Part shown: in pieces, positions 28,784 through 41,032 of the stretch
Numbering within the stretch: the first letter of the stretch is position 1
Layout: the number at the start of each line of letters is the position of its first letter
Origin: Eubacteriaceae bacterium
GTDB taxonomy: Bacteria; Bacillota; Clostridia; Eubacteriales; Eubacteriaceae
Assembly: GCA_012522805.1 (NCBI GenBank)
Contig: JAAYJS010000023.1
Coordinates: forward strand, 57,976 to 121,975
DNA: 64,000 bases
Direction: 5' to 3'
Program-made: the position numbers and the translations under genes
The notes under the pieces: generated by a model
The model's input: only the letters and a program-made list of their open reading frames with translations
Databases searched by the model: none
What the model was told of the DNA's origin: nothing

Positions 28784-30808
28784 TTAACGTGAATACGTTT
28801 TTAATTTTATCATTAACGGGGCTTTTTGAATATCTTTTTTATCTCTCGTTTTGTGAATTTTAAAAGATAATGATTCATCTTCTATTGTATAGGATATCAA
28901 ATCTAATTCAACTAGTATTTCTAAGACAAACAAAAGTTTTATAAAATCCGTATGGCTGTGCAGTGGATAAGGGCTTTGGGTCTTTCTCAACCATTGATAA
29001 ATTTCTACACAAGCTCCACGGTCGATGTCGACGTTTTGCAGTCTTTGTAATTCGATAGAACTTAAGGGAGCACCTAGGGATACTTTGTTGAGGACCGATC
29101 GGGCTTGCTTGTGGGCAGTTTCAGAATTTATTTTTAAATCCTGAATTACCCATTGTAAGTTCTCCATACCGCGAAACCGATTGATCGTCGGTTGGGCAAC
29201 CACCGATACCACATGGTGGTTGGATACGGGAAAGCGTCCCTTAGCTCTGAAGGCAATGGCTTTTTCCGTGCCCAGTTGAAAGCTCAAATGGTTTTGCTCT
29301 TGACCCAACCAGCGCACATTGTCCACCACTTCGTTTTCAATGCAAACCAAGGGTTTCGGATTGCCTAGGCCGTAGGGTTCAAAGCGCTCGATGTTTTTGA
29401 CGTTTTCCAAACTCATCTCCTTGGAAGAGATGGCCACATCGTAGGAGATGGTCTTGATATTGTATTGTTTTTGATTTTTTTCTTCCGCCCGTTGCAACAA
29501 CGCCCTGTAAAATGTCGCGATATTTTCAGGTTCAATGCTGAAACCCGCCGCTTGGTTGTGCCCGCCATAGTTGATGAGGTGTTCCCCCGTCTCTTTTAAA
29601 TACTCATAGATAGAGGTACCCACGACGGAACGGCAAGAGCCCTTGGCCACACCCTTGTCGTCCAACCCGATAACGATGGTCGGTTTGTACCAAATTTCCT
29701 GAATTTTAGATGCAACAATACCGATGACACCGGTGTGCCATTCGGGGTGATAGGCCAACAAAATGTCTTTCTTTTCATCTTCTGCTTGGCGGATAGCTGT
29801 AACGGCCTGGCGGGTCATATCTCTTTCGATGCGTTGGCGCTCATCGTTGAAATCCTTCAGTTTACGGGCGATTGTTTCGGTCCCTTCCGCTCCTTCGGAC
29901 AACAACAAGGCGACAACACAATCCCCGACATCCAAACGTCCGGGAGCATTGAGTTGCGGCCCGAGGATAAAACTGACCTGCCCGGCATTGAGTTGCTCCA
30001 GGCGATTGACCTGCATCATCGCTGCGATACCGGGGTTTTTAGGGCCTTCATTGATGCTTTTTAAACCGTGATACACCAGAATGCGGTTTTCTTCCACAAT
30101 GGGTACCATATCTGCAATGGTTGCCAACGCGACGCACTCCAGCATATTGAGAAGGTCCACCTCTGCGGGGCGCACCGTCAACAAGGCCTGTATCAGTTTA
30201 AAGGCGACACCGGCACCGCAAAGTTCGTGAAAAGGGTAGGTGTTGTCTTCCCTTTTGACATCCACCACCGCAACAGCGTCCGGAAGCATACCCGGGCATT
30301 CGTGGTGGTCCGTTACGATGGTATCGATACCCAAGCTTTTTGCATAAGCGATCTCTTCGCCTGCAGCGATACCGTTGTCGACCGTTATGATCAACGATAC
30401 CCCATCCTCGTTTAATTGGGTAATCACACCTTTGTGGAGACCATACCCTTCCAGATGGCGATTGGAAATATGATAGCGCACACGGCCGCCGGCGGCATTC
30501 AAATAGCGACACAGCACGGCCGTACCCACAGTGCCGTCGGCATCGTAATCGCCATAGACGCAAATTTTTTCTTGTTGTTCAATGGCATCGACGATGCGTG
30601 TAACGGCTTTTTTCATGTCCGGCAATAGAAAAGGATCGTGCAGATCTTCCAGACGCGGTTTCAAAAATGAGGTCATCGCTTCCGGGGAAGACAAACCCCT
30701 GCGGTAAAGAATTTCTGCCGTGATGGTATCGATTCCCATTTGCGCTGCGTTTTTTTTGATTTGTTCATCATCAATGACGATGTCGTTTCTTATTTTCCAT
30801 TGTGACAT
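28784..30808 (-). CDS. recJ: Single-stranded-DNA-specific exonuclease RecJ
   Basis: CVYGDYDADGTVG, TVDNGIAA, VTDHHECPG, NYGGHNQAAGFSI. Confidence 0.95.
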   Translation of the reverse strand: MSQWKIRNDIVIDDEQIKKNAAQMGIDTITAEILYRRGLSSPEAMTSFLKPRLEDLHDPFLLPDMKKAVTRIVDAIEQQEKICVYGDYDADGTVGTAVLCRYLNAAGGRVRYHISNRHLEGYGLHKGVITQLNEDGVSLIITVDNGIAAGEEIAYAKSLGIDTIVTDHHECPGMLPDAVAVVDVKREDNTYPFHELCGAGVAFKLIQALLTVRPAEVDLLNMLECVALATIADMVPIVEENRILVYHGLKSINEGPKNPGIAAMMQVNRLEQLNAGQVSFILGPQLNAPGRLDVGDCVVALLLSEGAEGTETIARKLKDFNDERQRIERDMTRQAVTAIRQAEDEKKDILLAYHPEWHTGVIGIVASKIQEIWYKPTIVIGLDDKGVAKGSCRSVVGTSIYEYLKETGEHLINYGGHNQAAGFSIEPENIATFYRALLQRAEEKNQKQYNIKTISYDVAISSKEMSLENVKNIERFEPYGLGNPKPLVCIENEVVDNVRWLGQEQNHLSFQLGTEKAIAFRAKGRFPVSNHHVVSVVAQPTINRFRGMENLQWVIQDLKINSETAHKQARSVLNKVSLGAPLSSIELQRLQNVDIDRGACVEIYQWLRKTQSPYPLHSHTDFIKLLFVLEILVELDLISYTIEDESLSFKIHKTRDKKDIQKAPLMIKLKTYSR

Positions 30809-31040
30809 GATCGCTCCGAATCTTTTTATGTATAAAAATCCATTTTTCTTAAAACGGGACTCTGCTCTTCAGCAAGCCACACCTTTTGGGTAGTTGCATC
30901 TCGATAGAAAAATCTCGCCGATATCAAATAAAATCGCCGAACTTCAAGGCACAATCGTCGCCTTTTCATACATCTCAGATAGGCGCCTTGCCCTTGAGTG
31001 CAAGCGATTTTATCGAATCATTCATATGTTTTTGGTTATT

Positions 31041-31949
31041 TTATCCTCGCACTCGCTTTGCCTTTTGAGTAAAGCGAGAGTGGGGGAATTTTTTCTCCAA
31101 CAGCACCCAAATAGGGCTGGCGACAAAAATCGATGAATAACAACCGATGATTAAACCGACTATAAGGGGTAGCGCAAAATCTCGAATAGCAACACCGCCA
31201 AAAATATAGAGACTTGTAACCGCCATTAAGGTGGTCAGGGTTGTATTGACGCTTCTCCTTAAGGATTGGTTAATGGAGCGATTGACCAATTCATCCACAT
31301 CCATTTTTTTGTAAAGTCGACTGTTTTCTCTGATTCTGTCAAAGACGACAATGGTGTCGTTAATGGAATACCCTAAAATGGTTAAAATCGCTGCAATAAA
31401 CGGGCTGTTGACGGGTATTCTGAAAAAAGAATACACTCCGATCATAATGATCACGTCGTGGATCAACGCCGATACTGCCGCCAAACCGAAAAAGAATTGA
31501 AAGCGAAAGGTAATGTACACCAAAATCATGACGACCACCACAGTGGAGGCAAGAGCCGCATTCTTGGCAGTTTCGCCACCGATGGTGGGAGAAATGGTGT
31601 CGATGGACAATAAGTCTTTATCCTCTAAGCCATATTCTTTCTTGAATCCCTCAAAAATCTCTTTACGCTGTTTTTCATCTAGGTTTTCCTTGGTTCCGAT
31701 GATGATATTCGTTTTGTCATCCCCCGCATAGGTGATGTCTGCTCCTTTGTCGTAGGGGTCTACAATTTTTCGGGCATCTTCGGTTTTAAAGTGTTGGTGC
31801 AAATCGATGGTGATGATGGTACCGCCTAAAAAGTCGATGCCGTAGTTTAAACCCTGCACCAAAAAAGAACCAATGGTCAATAAGAGCATCAAACCGGATA
31901 AGATAAACCATATTTTTGTTTTTTCAATTATTTTGAAATTATTTTTCAT
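31041..31949 (-). CDS. secF: Protein translocase subunit SecF
   Basis: GIDFLGGTII, GYSINDTIVVFDRIREN. Confidence 0.95.
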   Translation of the reverse strand: MKNNFKIIEKTKIWFILSGLMLLLTIGSFLVQGLNYGIDFLGGTIITIDLHQHFKTEDARKIVDPYDKGADITYAGDDKTNIIIGTKENLDEKQRKEIFEGFKKEYGLEDKDLLSIDTISPTIGGETAKNAALASTVVVVMILVYITFRFQFFFGLAAVSALIHDVIIMIGVYSFFRIPVNSPFIAAILTILGYSINDTIVVFDRIRENSRLYKKMDVDELVNRSINQSLRRSVNTTLTTLMAVTSLYIFGGVAIRDFALPLIVGLIIGCYSSIFVASPIWVLLEKKFPHSRFTQKAKRVRG

Positions 31950-31961
31950 TCCAGTCTCCCC

Positions 31962-33239
31962 TTATATCCCATAGAATTGTTCGCTCTCGATAAACTCGGC
32001 GCCGACAAACCATTTGATCAATTGTTTTGTCAGAACAACCGCAGTCAATAAAGAGATGACAATACCCAATACCAAGGTCACCGCAAAGCCTTGAACCGAT
32101 CCCGTACCTAGGACGTATAAAACAATACCGGCAATCAAGGTGGTGATATTGGAGTCCATAATGGTGGTCATGGCTCTGCCGAAGCCTGCGTCGATGGCGG
32201 AACCTAAGGAACGGCCCGTACGCGCTTCGTCCTTGATCCTCTCAAAGATAATGACGTTGGCATCCACCGCCATACCCACCGACAAGATCATACCTGCAAT
32301 ACCCGGTAAGGTCAAAACGACGTTCAATGCTGTCATTAAATAAAAATTAAACATAATGAATACCAAGAGGGCAATATCCGCAACCATGCCTAAGCCTCTG
32401 TAAAAGATCAGCATGAAGATAAAGACACCGATAATACCAATCATACCTGCCTTGGCGGATTGTATCAAAGAGTCTTGCCCTAGGGTTGGGCCGATGGTTT
32501 TAACTTCTAAAGGGCTCATTTTTAATGGTAATGCACCACCGCGAATCAATTCTGCCAAGCGCCCCGCTTCGTTCATATCCCTTAAGCCTTCGATGATGGC
32601 TTCCCCTTGGGTAATGACCACGTTGACGACGGGCTCTGAAATAATGTCGTCGTCTAATTTGATTTTAATGGTTTGACCAATAAACTTTTCTGTCGCTTCT
32701 GCAAAGAGTTTGGTACCGTCTTCGTTGAATTTTAAAGTGACAACCGGTTTTTCGATACCGGTAGAACCGGCATTTTTAACGGCCTTGGAGTCGATCACAT
32801 CCTTACCCGTTAAAATAACGTTGCCGTCGGGCCCGACAAATTCCAATTGTGCGGTTTTTCCGATCATTTCAAGGGCTTCCTGTTGGTCTTGAATGGAAGG
32901 AATGGAAACCCTAATGCGGTCCTCTCCTTGTTTGGCTACTGTCGCATTGGTGACACCCATGGTATCCACCCGTTTGGTGATGGCGGCGATGGTCGCTTCC
33001 ATTTTTTCCGCTGTGACGCCGTCGGCATCATCGGAATCAGCTTGAAGGACCACATTCACACCGCCGGTCAAATCTAAACCGTAGTGCAAATGCTGTTGAA
33101 CTTTACCGATATCGTAAATACCGATTGAGATGCCACGAAACATGACAAACCCTAAAACTGCGATGATGCCCAGCGCCAGTAAAAAACGCCACGCATTTTT
33201 TTTGCTCCTTTTGGATTTCAATACTTTTCTCCTTAACAT
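31962..33239 (-). CDS. secD: Protein translocase subunit SecD
   Basis: GLDLTGGVNVVLQ, SVGMAVDANVIIFERIKDE. Confidence 0.95.
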   Translation of the reverse strand: MLRRKVLKSKRSKKNAWRFLLALGIIAVLGFVMFRGISIGIYDIGKVQQHLHYGLDLTGGVNVVLQADSDDADGVTAEKMEATIAAITKRVDTMGVTNATVAKQGEDRIRVSIPSIQDQQEALEMIGKTAQLEFVGPDGNVILTGKDVIDSKAVKNAGSTGIEKPVVTLKFNEDGTKLFAEATEKFIGQTIKIKLDDDIISEPVVNVVITQGEAIIEGLRDMNEAGRLAELIRGGALPLKMSPLEVKTIGPTLGQDSLIQSAKAGMIGIIGVFIFMLIFYRGLGMVADIALLVFIMFNFYLMTALNVVLTLPGIAGMILSVGMAVDANVIIFERIKDEARTGRSLGSAIDAGFGRAMTTIMDSNITTLIAGIVLYVLGTGSVQGFAVTLVLGIVISLLTAVVLTKQLIKWFVGAEFIESEQFYGI

Positions 33240-33281
33240 AGTTATTGCTCTCACAAGTGCTGTCGTACTTACAAATGTCGT

Positions 33282-34223
33282 TCAAGCCCCGGTACTATGC
33301 TTTTTGATCAGCAACAGGGCATTTCTTTTGATGATTTTAAAACCTCGCCATCCCATAGCGGTATGGCCATAGGTTCTTTTAAAGTTCTCATCGGTCATTT
33401 GAATAAAACCTTTTAACTTTGGCGCGATATAACGCAAATCCTCTACAGAAGGTTTGCGAACTTTGGCGTTAAAAGGGCACGCGTATTGACAGATATCGCA
33501 ACCATATAGATAGGTTTGAATTCTTTTCTCCTCACTGGGGTTTAAAGATTTTTTCTGAGTTAAATAAGAGATGCAACGGGTAGGCTCTAAGCAAAAGCCT
33601 TCTCCCAAGGCTTTGTGTGGACAAGCTCGGACACAGCGTTCGCAAGTACCACAACGCGATGCCATGGGTTTCTTTTTTTTAAAATCTATTTTTCTATCTA
33701 CGAGAATTTGCCCAATGTTGAAAAAACTGCCATAATCGGGGTGTATCAACAAGTTGTTTTTGCCAAAAAATCCCAAACCGGCTTCATAGGCACTCTCTCT
33801 ATCCACCAAGCGGGCATTGTCGACGAAAATGCGGTAAACCATGGGGCCGAATTGTTGAACCAATTGTTCCATGAAGCTCTTCGCTTTTTCTTGCAATACC
33901 CGGTGGTAATCTCTTCCCCAGGCTATTTCGGCAATGCGTCCTCTTCCCTTTTCATTGAAGGGTGGCGGTGTTCCACCATAGGGTACGCCAAAAACAATGA
34001 TGGTCTGCACTTGCTCAAAAGCTTTGCAAAAATTAATTCTATCACGAACAGCAACTTTTTCAAACTCCGTTTTTCCCATAGCCTCTCGTTGCAAGAGCCT
34101 TTTACCGGCATCCACCAAAGGATCGGGAGATAAAAATCCGATCATTGGAATACCTTGAGTTTGTGCACATTTAAGGACGTCCTTGTCGCTTAGAGTTGCA
34201 ATTGATGTTCTATCTTTTGCCAT
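33282..34223 (-). CDS. queG: Epoxyqueuosine reductase
   Basis: Two 4Fe-4S motifs CGTCERCVRACP and CDICQYACPFN. Confidence 0.9.
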   Translation of the reverse strand: MAKDRTSIATLSDKDVLKCAQTQGIPMIGFLSPDPLVDAGKRLLQREAMGKTEFEKVAVRDRINFCKAFEQVQTIIVFGVPYGGTPPPFNEKGRGRIAEIAWGRDYHRVLQEKAKSFMEQLVQQFGPMVYRIFVDNARLVDRESAYEAGLGFFGKNNLLIHPDYGSFFNIGQILVDRKIDFKKKKPMASRCGTCERCVRACPHKALGEGFCLEPTRCISYLTQKKSLNPSEEKRIQTYLYGCDICQYACPFNAKVRKPSVEDLRYIAPKLKGFIQMTDENFKRTYGHTAMGWRGFKIIKRNALLLIKKHSTGA

Positions 34224-34774
34224 ATCTTCTCTTTTCCTTTTTTAGTGGTAGCAGAGAAAAAAATATAACCATCTTCATCTAAATCCAAGGTGTCTTTGAG
34301 GGTCTTCATCGAGCGACTCAATTGGTTCTTGGACAATTTATCGGATTTTGATGCGATCACCAAGGGTTTAATCTGATAGTATTCGAGCCATCGGTACATC
34401 AGCACATCGTCCTCCGTAGGTGGGTGACGGCTATCAACCAACAGCAGCACCATCTTTAAATGTTCTCTTGTAAGAAGATAGGTCTCGATCATTTTGCCAA
34501 ATCTCTCTCTCTCTTTTTTCGAGACTTTAGCGTACCCGTAACCCGGCATGTCTACAAAATAAAAACGTTCGTTGAGCCGATAAAAATTGATGGTTTGCGT
34601 TTTTCCCGGCTGAGAAGAGGTCCGCGCCAAGTCCCTTCGATCGATCATGGCATTGATGAACGAGGACTTACCCACGTTGGAACGTCCGAGAAGAACCACC
34701 TCCGGGAGGTGGTCTTCCGGGTATTGTTCCGGTCGAACAGCCGAAATGACTATTTCCGCTGTGTTTATGAACAT
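34190..34774 (-). CDS. engB: Ribosome biogenesis GTP-binding protein EngB/YsxC
   Basis: [29 protein letters not shown]; downstream of lon. Confidence 0.95.
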   Translation of the reverse strand: MFINTAEIVISAVRPEQYPEDHLPEVVLLGRSNVGKSSFINAMIDRRDLARTSSQPGKTQTINFYRLNERFYFVDMPGYGYAKVSKKERERFGKMIETYLLTREHLKMVLLLVDSRHPPTEDDVLMYRWLEYYQIKPLVIASKSDKLSKNQLSRSMKTLKDTLDLDEDGYIFFSATTKKGKEKIWQKIEHQLQL

Positions 34775-37152
34775 AAAATATCACCAAAAACCGTGTTCAC
34801 CACTTCGTCCATTCTGCTGACTTGAACGATTTCCAAATCTTTTAAAATAATATCCGGCACGTCTTCCAAATCTTTGTCGTTATCTTTTGGAATACAAACT
34901 TTTTTAATACCGGCGCGATGGGCAGCGGTCAGTTTTTCGCGAAGCCCACCGATGGGTAGGACGCGACCACTCAAGGTGATTTCTCCGGTCATTGCAAGAT
35001 TTTGGGACACGCCCTTTTTAGTCAGAGCCGATATCAACGCTGTGGTCATGGTAATCCCTGCAGAAGGGCCATCCTTTGGAACAGCTCCCTCAGGTACGTG
35101 AACGTGAATATCCTTTTTTTCATAAAAATCTTCGGGGATACCCAGACAATCGTATTGCGAGCGGATATAGCTGATGGCCGCTTTAACAGATTCCTGCATA
35201 ATCTCACCCAATTGTCCGGTAATCTCCACTTTGCCTTTACCGCGTACGACAACCACTTCGATTTGAAGGGTTTCGCCTCCCACAGCCGTCCATGCCAAGC
35301 CGTTGACCAAGCCGACAACTTTTTCGTCTGTCGCCAAGTCGAAGTGGTACTTATTTTTGCCCAAGTACTTATTGACATTCCTTTGCGTGATGAAAACGCC
35401 GTCCTTATCGAATTCGACTATTTCCTTGGCTGCAACGCGGGCAACGCGAGCTATTTTTCTGTCCAGTTCCCGGACGCCGGACTCTCTCGTATGATAGGAG
35501 ATGATGCTCTCCAAAGCATTTTCACTGATTCTAAAATTATCTTCATTCAATCCGTGAATTTCTCTTTGCTTCGGTATGAGATAGCGTTTGGCAATTTCCA
35601 ATTTCTCGCTTTCCACGTAACCGTTGACCTCTATGACCTCCATTCGATCCAGTAAAGGACGCGGAATGGTGGCGACAGTGTTGGCAGTGGTCAAGAAAAG
35701 AACTTTGGACAAATCGAAGGGCAGTTCCAAATAATTATCCGTGAAGGTGCCGTTTTGTTCCGGATCTAAAACTTCCAATAAAGCCGATGCCGGGTCTCCT
35801 CTAAAGTCTTGGCTGAGCTTATCCACTTCGTCCAGTAGGAATAAGGGGTTGGAGGACTTTGCTTGTTTGATGTGATAGATAATGCGCCCCGGTATCGCCC
35901 CCACATAGGTGCGGCGGTGGCCCCTTATTTCGGCTTCGTCCCGCATGCCACCGAGGGACATGCGAATGTATTTTCTACCCAAGGCCTCTGCAATGGATTT
36001 GGCGATAGACGTTTTTCCAACTCCCGGGGGGCCTACGAGACAAATAATCGGCGATTTTAAATTATCCGCCAGTTTTAAAACCGAGATGTACTCTAAGATT
36101 CTCTCTTTCACCGACTCTAAAGCGTAGTGGTCCTTGTCCAAAATTTTTCTGGCTTTGGCCACATCGACAGTTTCTTCGGTGTAAACCTTCCAAGGTAAAT
36201 CCAAGATCCATTCGATATAGCTTTCGATGACGCCGGATTCAGCGGAGCCTGCAGGTACTTTCCGCAAGCGATTGATTTCATTGTGCACCTTTGAGCGCAC
36301 CTCTTGGCTCACATCCAGAGCTGCCAATCGTTTTTCGTAATCTTCAATCTGGTCGACGGTATCTTCTTCACCCAATTCATCTTGGATAATTTTAATTTGT
36401 TCTCTTAAAACGTAATCTCTTTGGTTTTTGTCTAATTCGGCTCGAACTTTTTCTTCGATCTGTTGTTCGATTTTAATCATCTCGATTTCCGAAACGATGA
36501 CCTCGTAGGTTGCCAAAAGTCGCTTCTCAATATTGCGTTCCTGCAAAATCTTTTGAGCATCCTTCCCGTCAATCATCAAATTGGAACAGACCACGTCGAT
36601 CATTTGATCGGGATTGTCTACAATTTCCAACAGATTCATGATATCCGATGAGGATTTTCTATTGTAGGTTAAATATTTTTGCAAAGCACTTTTGACCATG
36701 CGAATCAAGGCTTTTGTCTCTGCAGTTTCGATATAGGTGGCTGTGATCGGACTATAGATGATTTCAAAGAAGGGTTCATATTGCGTGTATTCCACAATCT
36801 CCGCCCTTTCCTTAATCTCTACTAAAACCCGGATAACATTTTCGGGCATTTTCAGCATTTGTTTAATTTTTGCGACACAGCCTACTTCATAAACCTCTTC
36901 CGGGTTGGGGTTTTCTTCTTTGATGTCTTTTTGTTCGGAAAGCAAAATAATTTGATCCCTCGTCATCGCCGCTTCTATAGCATTGATAGACTTGGTGCGG
37001 CCAATATCGAAGTGGATCACCATACCGGGAAACACGCTGGTGCCTCGCATCGGAATGAGAGGTATCGCTTTTGATTCAAGAACCGTTTGGTTTTGCTCCT
37101 CCGAATGTATGTGGTAACCTTCCACATAAGGTTCTATTTTTTTTATATTCAT
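34765..37152 (-). CDS. lon: ATP-dependent protease Lon
   Basis: [18 protein letters not shown], protease [15 protein letters not shown]. Confidence 0.97.
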   Translation of the reverse strand: MNIKKIEPYVEGYHIHSEEQNQTVLESKAIPLIPMRGTSVFPGMVIHFDIGRTKSINAIEAAMTRDQIILLSEQKDIKEENPNPEEVYEVGCVAKIKQMLKMPENVIRVLVEIKERAEIVEYTQYEPFFEIIYSPITATYIETAETKALIRMVKSALQKYLTYNRKSSSDIMNLLEIVDNPDQMIDVVCSNLMIDGKDAQKILQERNIEKRLLATYEVIVSEIEMIKIEQQIEEKVRAELDKNQRDYVLREQIKIIQDELGEEDTVDQIEDYEKRLAALDVSQEVRSKVHNEINRLRKVPAGSAESGVIESYIEWILDLPWKVYTEETVDVAKARKILDKDHYALESVKERILEYISVLKLADNLKSPIICLVGPPGVGKTSIAKSIAEALGRKYIRMSLGGMRDEAEIRGHRRTYVGAIPGRIIYHIKQAKSSNPLFLLDEVDKLSQDFRGDPASALLEVLDPEQNGTFTDNYLELPFDLSKVLFLTTANTVATIPRPLLDRMEVIEVNGYVESEKLEIAKRYLIPKQREIHGLNEDNFRISENALESIISYHTRESGVRELDRKIARVARVAAKEIVEFDKDGVFITQRNVNKYLGKNKYHFDLATDEKVVGLVNGLAWTAVGGETLQIEVVVVRGKGKVEITGQLGEIMQESVKAAISYIRSQYDCLGIPEDFYEKKDIHVHVPEGAVPKDGPSAGITMTTALISALTKKGVSQNLAMTGEITLSGRVLPIGGLREKLTAAHRAGIKKVCIPKDNDKDLEDVPDIILKDLEIVQVSRMDEVVNTVFGDILCS

Positions 37153-37426
37153 ATTATTTCCTCTAAATACAATCATATTAAAAAAGCAATCTGGAGAGAT
37201 TGCTCTGGATTAAATAAACCGTGATGATAACAAAATCTCGGTGCATATTGATTCTAGGATGACCATTGAGCATCTCAAATTTCAGCTCTTCATCCACCAA
37301 TGATCGATCAACAAACAATCCATACGGATTCAGCAGTACCTTAAGGCTTTTCCTTCTTCATTCCAAGGTGGCACTTTGTTTCTCAGGTCACCGAGTTTTG
37401 TTACTGATCGTCAACTTTCAGCGGAT

Positions 37427-38680
37427 CTAGGATGCATCCGATGCGTTTTCATTTTTCTTAATGTTAACGGGCTCTGCGTTGTCGTTGACAACTGCAGCGG
37501 TGATGACAACCTTGGCGATATCCTCTTGACAGGGTACGGAGTACATGATATCCAACATGGTATTTTCAATAATACCCCGCAGGCCTCTGGCTCCGGTTCC
37601 ATTTTCGATGGCTTTCTCGGCAATCGCATGTAATGCTTCGTCTTCAAATTCCAATTCGATCTCTTCATAGGAAAGGAGTTTTTGGTATTGTTTGACTAAG
37701 GCATTTTTGGGTTCCGTTAAGATGGATAGCATCGCATCTAAATCCAATGAATCTAGAGTTGTGATGACGGGTATCCTTCCCACAAACTCCGGTATTAAAC
37801 CGTATTTCAATAAATCCTGAGGTAGGATGGCATCGAGGATGTTTTCCTTTTCCCGCTCTTCCAAGGTTTTGATGGTCGCTTGGAATCCGATGGCGGATTT
37901 TTCTTTTCTTCTCTCGATAATTTTTTCCATACCGTCAAAGGCACCGCCACAGATGAATAGAATATCCTTGGTTTCCATGGCGATAAACTGTTGGTGAGGG
38001 TGTTTTCTGCCACCTTGAGGCGGTATATTGGCGGTCGTTCCTTCCAAAATCTTCAACAGAGCTTGTTGAACCCCTTCGCCGCTGACATCTCTGGTGATGG
38101 AGGGGTTGTCTGATCTTCTGGAAATTTTGTCGATTTCATCGATGTAAATGATGCCCGTTTGCGCTCTTTCGATATCCATATCCGCTGCCTGTAGGAGTTT
38201 TAATAAAATGTTTTCGACATCCTCTCCCACATAACCGGCTTCGGTTAAAGAGGTGGCATCGACGATGGCAAAGGGTACTTTTAAAATACGCGCCAAGGTT
38301 TGTGCCAAAAGGGTTTTACCGGAACCCGTGGGGCCCAATAAAAGTATATTGGATTTTTGAATCTCGACGTCGTTATCTTTATCGGTACCGATTCTCATCC
38401 GTTTATAATGGTTATACACAGCCACAGCTAACGCTTTTTTTGCGTTTTCTTGGCCGATAACATAGTCATCTAATTGTTCTTTGATTTCCTTCGGTGTTGG
38501 CAACGCATCGGAAAACAAGTATTGGTGATCCTGATCGGCATTGATGATTTCCTCACAAAAACCGACACATTCGTTGCATATATAGACACCCGGCCCGGCG
38601 ATCATGCGCTTCACTTCGGCCTGGCTTTTCCCACAGAAGGAACATCTCATTTGTTTAATATTGTTTCCTTCTCCGTCCAT
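37427..38680 (-). CDS. clpX: ATP-dependent Clp protease ATP-binding subunit ClpX
   Basis: Zinc finger RCSFCGKSQ...[20 protein letters not shown]. Confidence 0.97.
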   Translation of the reverse strand: MDGEGNNIKQMRCSFCGKSQAEVKRMIAGPGVYICNECVGFCEEIINADQDHQYLFSDALPTPKEIKEQLDDYVIGQENAKKALAVAVYNHYKRMRIGTDKDNDVEIQKSNILLLGPTGSGKTLLAQTLARILKVPFAIVDATSLTEAGYVGEDVENILLKLLQAADMDIERAQTGIIYIDEIDKISRRSDNPSITRDVSGEGVQQALLKILEGTTANIPPQGGRKHPHQQFIAMETKDILFICGGAFDGMEKIIERRKEKSAIGFQATIKTLEEREKENILDAILPQDLLKYGLIPEFVGRIPVITTLDSLDLDAMLSILTEPKNALVKQYQKLLSYEEIELEFEDEALHAIAEKAIENGTGARGLRGIIENTMLDIMYSVPCQEDIAKVVITAAVVNDNAEPVNIKKNENASDAS

Positions 38681-38693
38681 AAGGTGCTCCTTT

Positions 38694-39284
38694 CTAACGA
38701 TGGGTTAAAATTTGATCGATTAACCCATAATCCAATGCTTCTTTGGCGGACATGTAATTGTCTCTGTCCGTATCTTTCGAAATGGTTTCTAAGGATTTTC
38801 CCGTTCTTTCACTTAAAATTCGATTGAGTTTCTCTCTGGTTTTCAATAAACGTTTGGCGTGGATTTCGACATCTACACTTTGCCCGTGGGCGCCACCCAT
38901 GGGTTGATGAATCATAATCTCGCTATTGGGTAGTGCAAAACGGGAGCCCTTTTCTCCGGCTGCCAACAAAAAGGCACCCATGGATGCAGCCATACCTATA
39001 CATAAGGTTGACACGGGGCATTTAATAAAGTTGATGGTATCGTAAATCGCAAATCCTGCTGTTACCGATCCACCGGGGCTGTTGATATAGATTTCCACAG
39101 GTTGATCGGGACTTTCCGATTCCAAATAAATCAACTGGGCAACCACTAAGGAAGCCACCGTATCGTTGATTTCCCCGTCTAGAAAGATAATTCTATCTTT
39201 GAGCAGACGGGAGTAAATATCATATCCTCTTTCTCCCAATCCGGTTTTTTCCACCACCATGGGTATCAGATTGGCGTTGTACAT
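38694..39284 (-). CDS. clpP: ATP-dependent Clp protease proteolytic subunit
   Basis: [26 protein letters not shown]. Confidence 0.97.
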   Translation of the reverse strand: MYNANLIPMVVEKTGLGERGYDIYSRLLKDRIIFLDGEINDTVASLVVAQLIYLESESPDQPVEIYINSPGGSVTAGFAIYDTINFIKCPVSTLCIGMAASMGAFLLAAGEKGSRFALPNSEIMIHQPMGGAHGQSVDVEIHAKRLLKTREKLNRILSERTGKSLETISKDTDRDNYMSAKEALDYGLIDQILTHR

Positions 39285-39292
39285 AAGTTCTC

Positions 39293-40606
39293 CTAATTGA
39301 CTTTTGCTGCTGATATCAGCAGGTCCATCGCTTTTTTTCTTTTAACATCCATACGGACATAATCCAACATTTCGCCTTGCATCATTTTTTTGAAGTCTTC
39401 AATTTTCTGATTGTACGTAGCGGCCTGTCTTTCGATTTCCTCTTCTATTTCTTCTTCGGTTACGTCTATATTTTCCGCTTCTACAACGGCGTCAAAAACG
39501 TACTCATTTTTGATTCTCGTTTCGACTTCGTCCTTCATGCTTTCGGCAAAAGCCATTCTGTTTGAGCCGATCATTTGTAAATAGTTGTCGAAGTCCATAC
39601 CTTGGTTGCCCAGTTGTTGCTCTTATTTTTGTACCATTCTGGCGACTTCTTCGTCTACTAAGAGCGAGGGAACATCCATCTCCACATTACCCGCCGCAAA
39701 ATCAATGACTTTTCTTTCCGCTTCAGCGCGACGCTCTTTCGTTTTGGTTTCCAAGAGCTTTTCTTTGGTGTCTGCTTTCAATTCTTCCAAGGTGTCGAAT
39801 TCGCTGACATCTTTGGCAAATTCATCGTCCAATTTCGGCAGTTCCTTCACTTTAACTTCCTTGACGGTTACTTTAAAGACCGCTTCTTTACCCTTTAATT
39901 CTTCTGCATGGTAGGTTTCCGGAAAGGTCACCTTAACTTCGACTTCATCGCCTTTTTTATGACCGATGAGTTGCTCTTCAAAACCCGGAATAAAGGTATC
40001 AGAACCTATAACCAAGGCGTAGTCTTCTCCGGCACCGCCTTCAAAGGCAACATCGTCGATAAAACCTTCGAAGTCGATGACTGCGGTGTCTTTTTCTTTT
40101 AAATTCGCATCGTCATCTGTGATGATTCGCGCGTTTTGCTCTTGCATCTTTTCCATTTCTGCGTTGAGCTCTTCTTCTGTGATTTCCGGTTCAAGGCTTT
40201 CGATTTCAGCGCCTTTGTATTCACCCAATGTCACTTCGGGTTTCACACCCAATTTGACCTTTAATGTCGCTCCCTCTTCGCTGATGTCTTCTATATCTTC
40301 TAAAATGGGACGGGTTACCGGTGCTAATTCTAAAACTTCTATACTGCTTTCATAAGCAGTAGGAAAAGCAAATTCGACAGCATCATCATAAAAAACTTCT
40401 TTACCATAATGCGCTTCGATGAGTTTTCTCGGTGCTTTACCTTTTCTAAAACCTTGAATTGTAAAATGTTTTTTATTTTTTTCATAGGACTGTTTCAAAG
40501 CTTTTTGAAAACTGTCTTTATCGATTTTAAATTCAATGGTTACAACATTTTTTTCATTATTTATAATTTGGGCACTCATAATTCCTCCTGAGTCGGTTAA
40601 TATCAA
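39293..40606 (-). pseudogene. tig: Trigger factor, frame interrupted by an in-frame TAA at 39623-39625
   Basis: ORFs 39623..40606 and 39293..39598 are in the same frame; junction ...EVARMVQK*EQQLGNQGMDFDNYLQMIG; both halves look intact. Could instead be a sequence error or readthrough. Confidence 0.85.
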
Positions 40607-40949
40607 TTTTTAAAGTATATCATAGCTTTTTTGCCAGTTCAACATCAATTTCCACATGGAAAAGGCTATTTTAAGAGAGTTAAGATGTTTTTTAGTGAAG
40701 TTATGCCTTTATTCTTTATCAGAAGCACAATATCTTTACTTTTTAACCTCTCATCAATCAAAATAAGCTCTATGCAAAGAAAAAGAGCTATTCTTTACCA
40801 GAAAATTTGATTGTAGTGCAAATAGATGGCTTTTGAAGCAGATCATCCTATGGCCGATTTTTCTTTCGATAGATAGATGAAAGTTTTCAGATGGCCTGAC
40901 TATGATAAAAGAATAAAACCGGTTTGAAAGTAAGTTTAGAAGATCCCTT

Positions 40950-40977
40950 TTCAGATCGATAGCTTTATCGATCTGAA
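40950..40977. repeat. 12-bp perfect inverted repeat with 4-nt loop in the tig/prsA intergenic region
   Basis: TTCAGATCGATA gctt TATCGATCTGAA. Confidence 0.85.
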
Positions 40978-41032
40978 GGCATACATCTCCACTTAAACCG
41001 GTTTTAAAATTGCTATATGATTTTGTCTGTAT

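Noticed and set aside
33615-34133. 172-aa plus-strand ORF
   Set aside because: Antisense to queG; chance ORF.
35002-35655. 217-aa plus-strand ORF
   Set aside because: Antisense to lon; product shows no recognisable domain.
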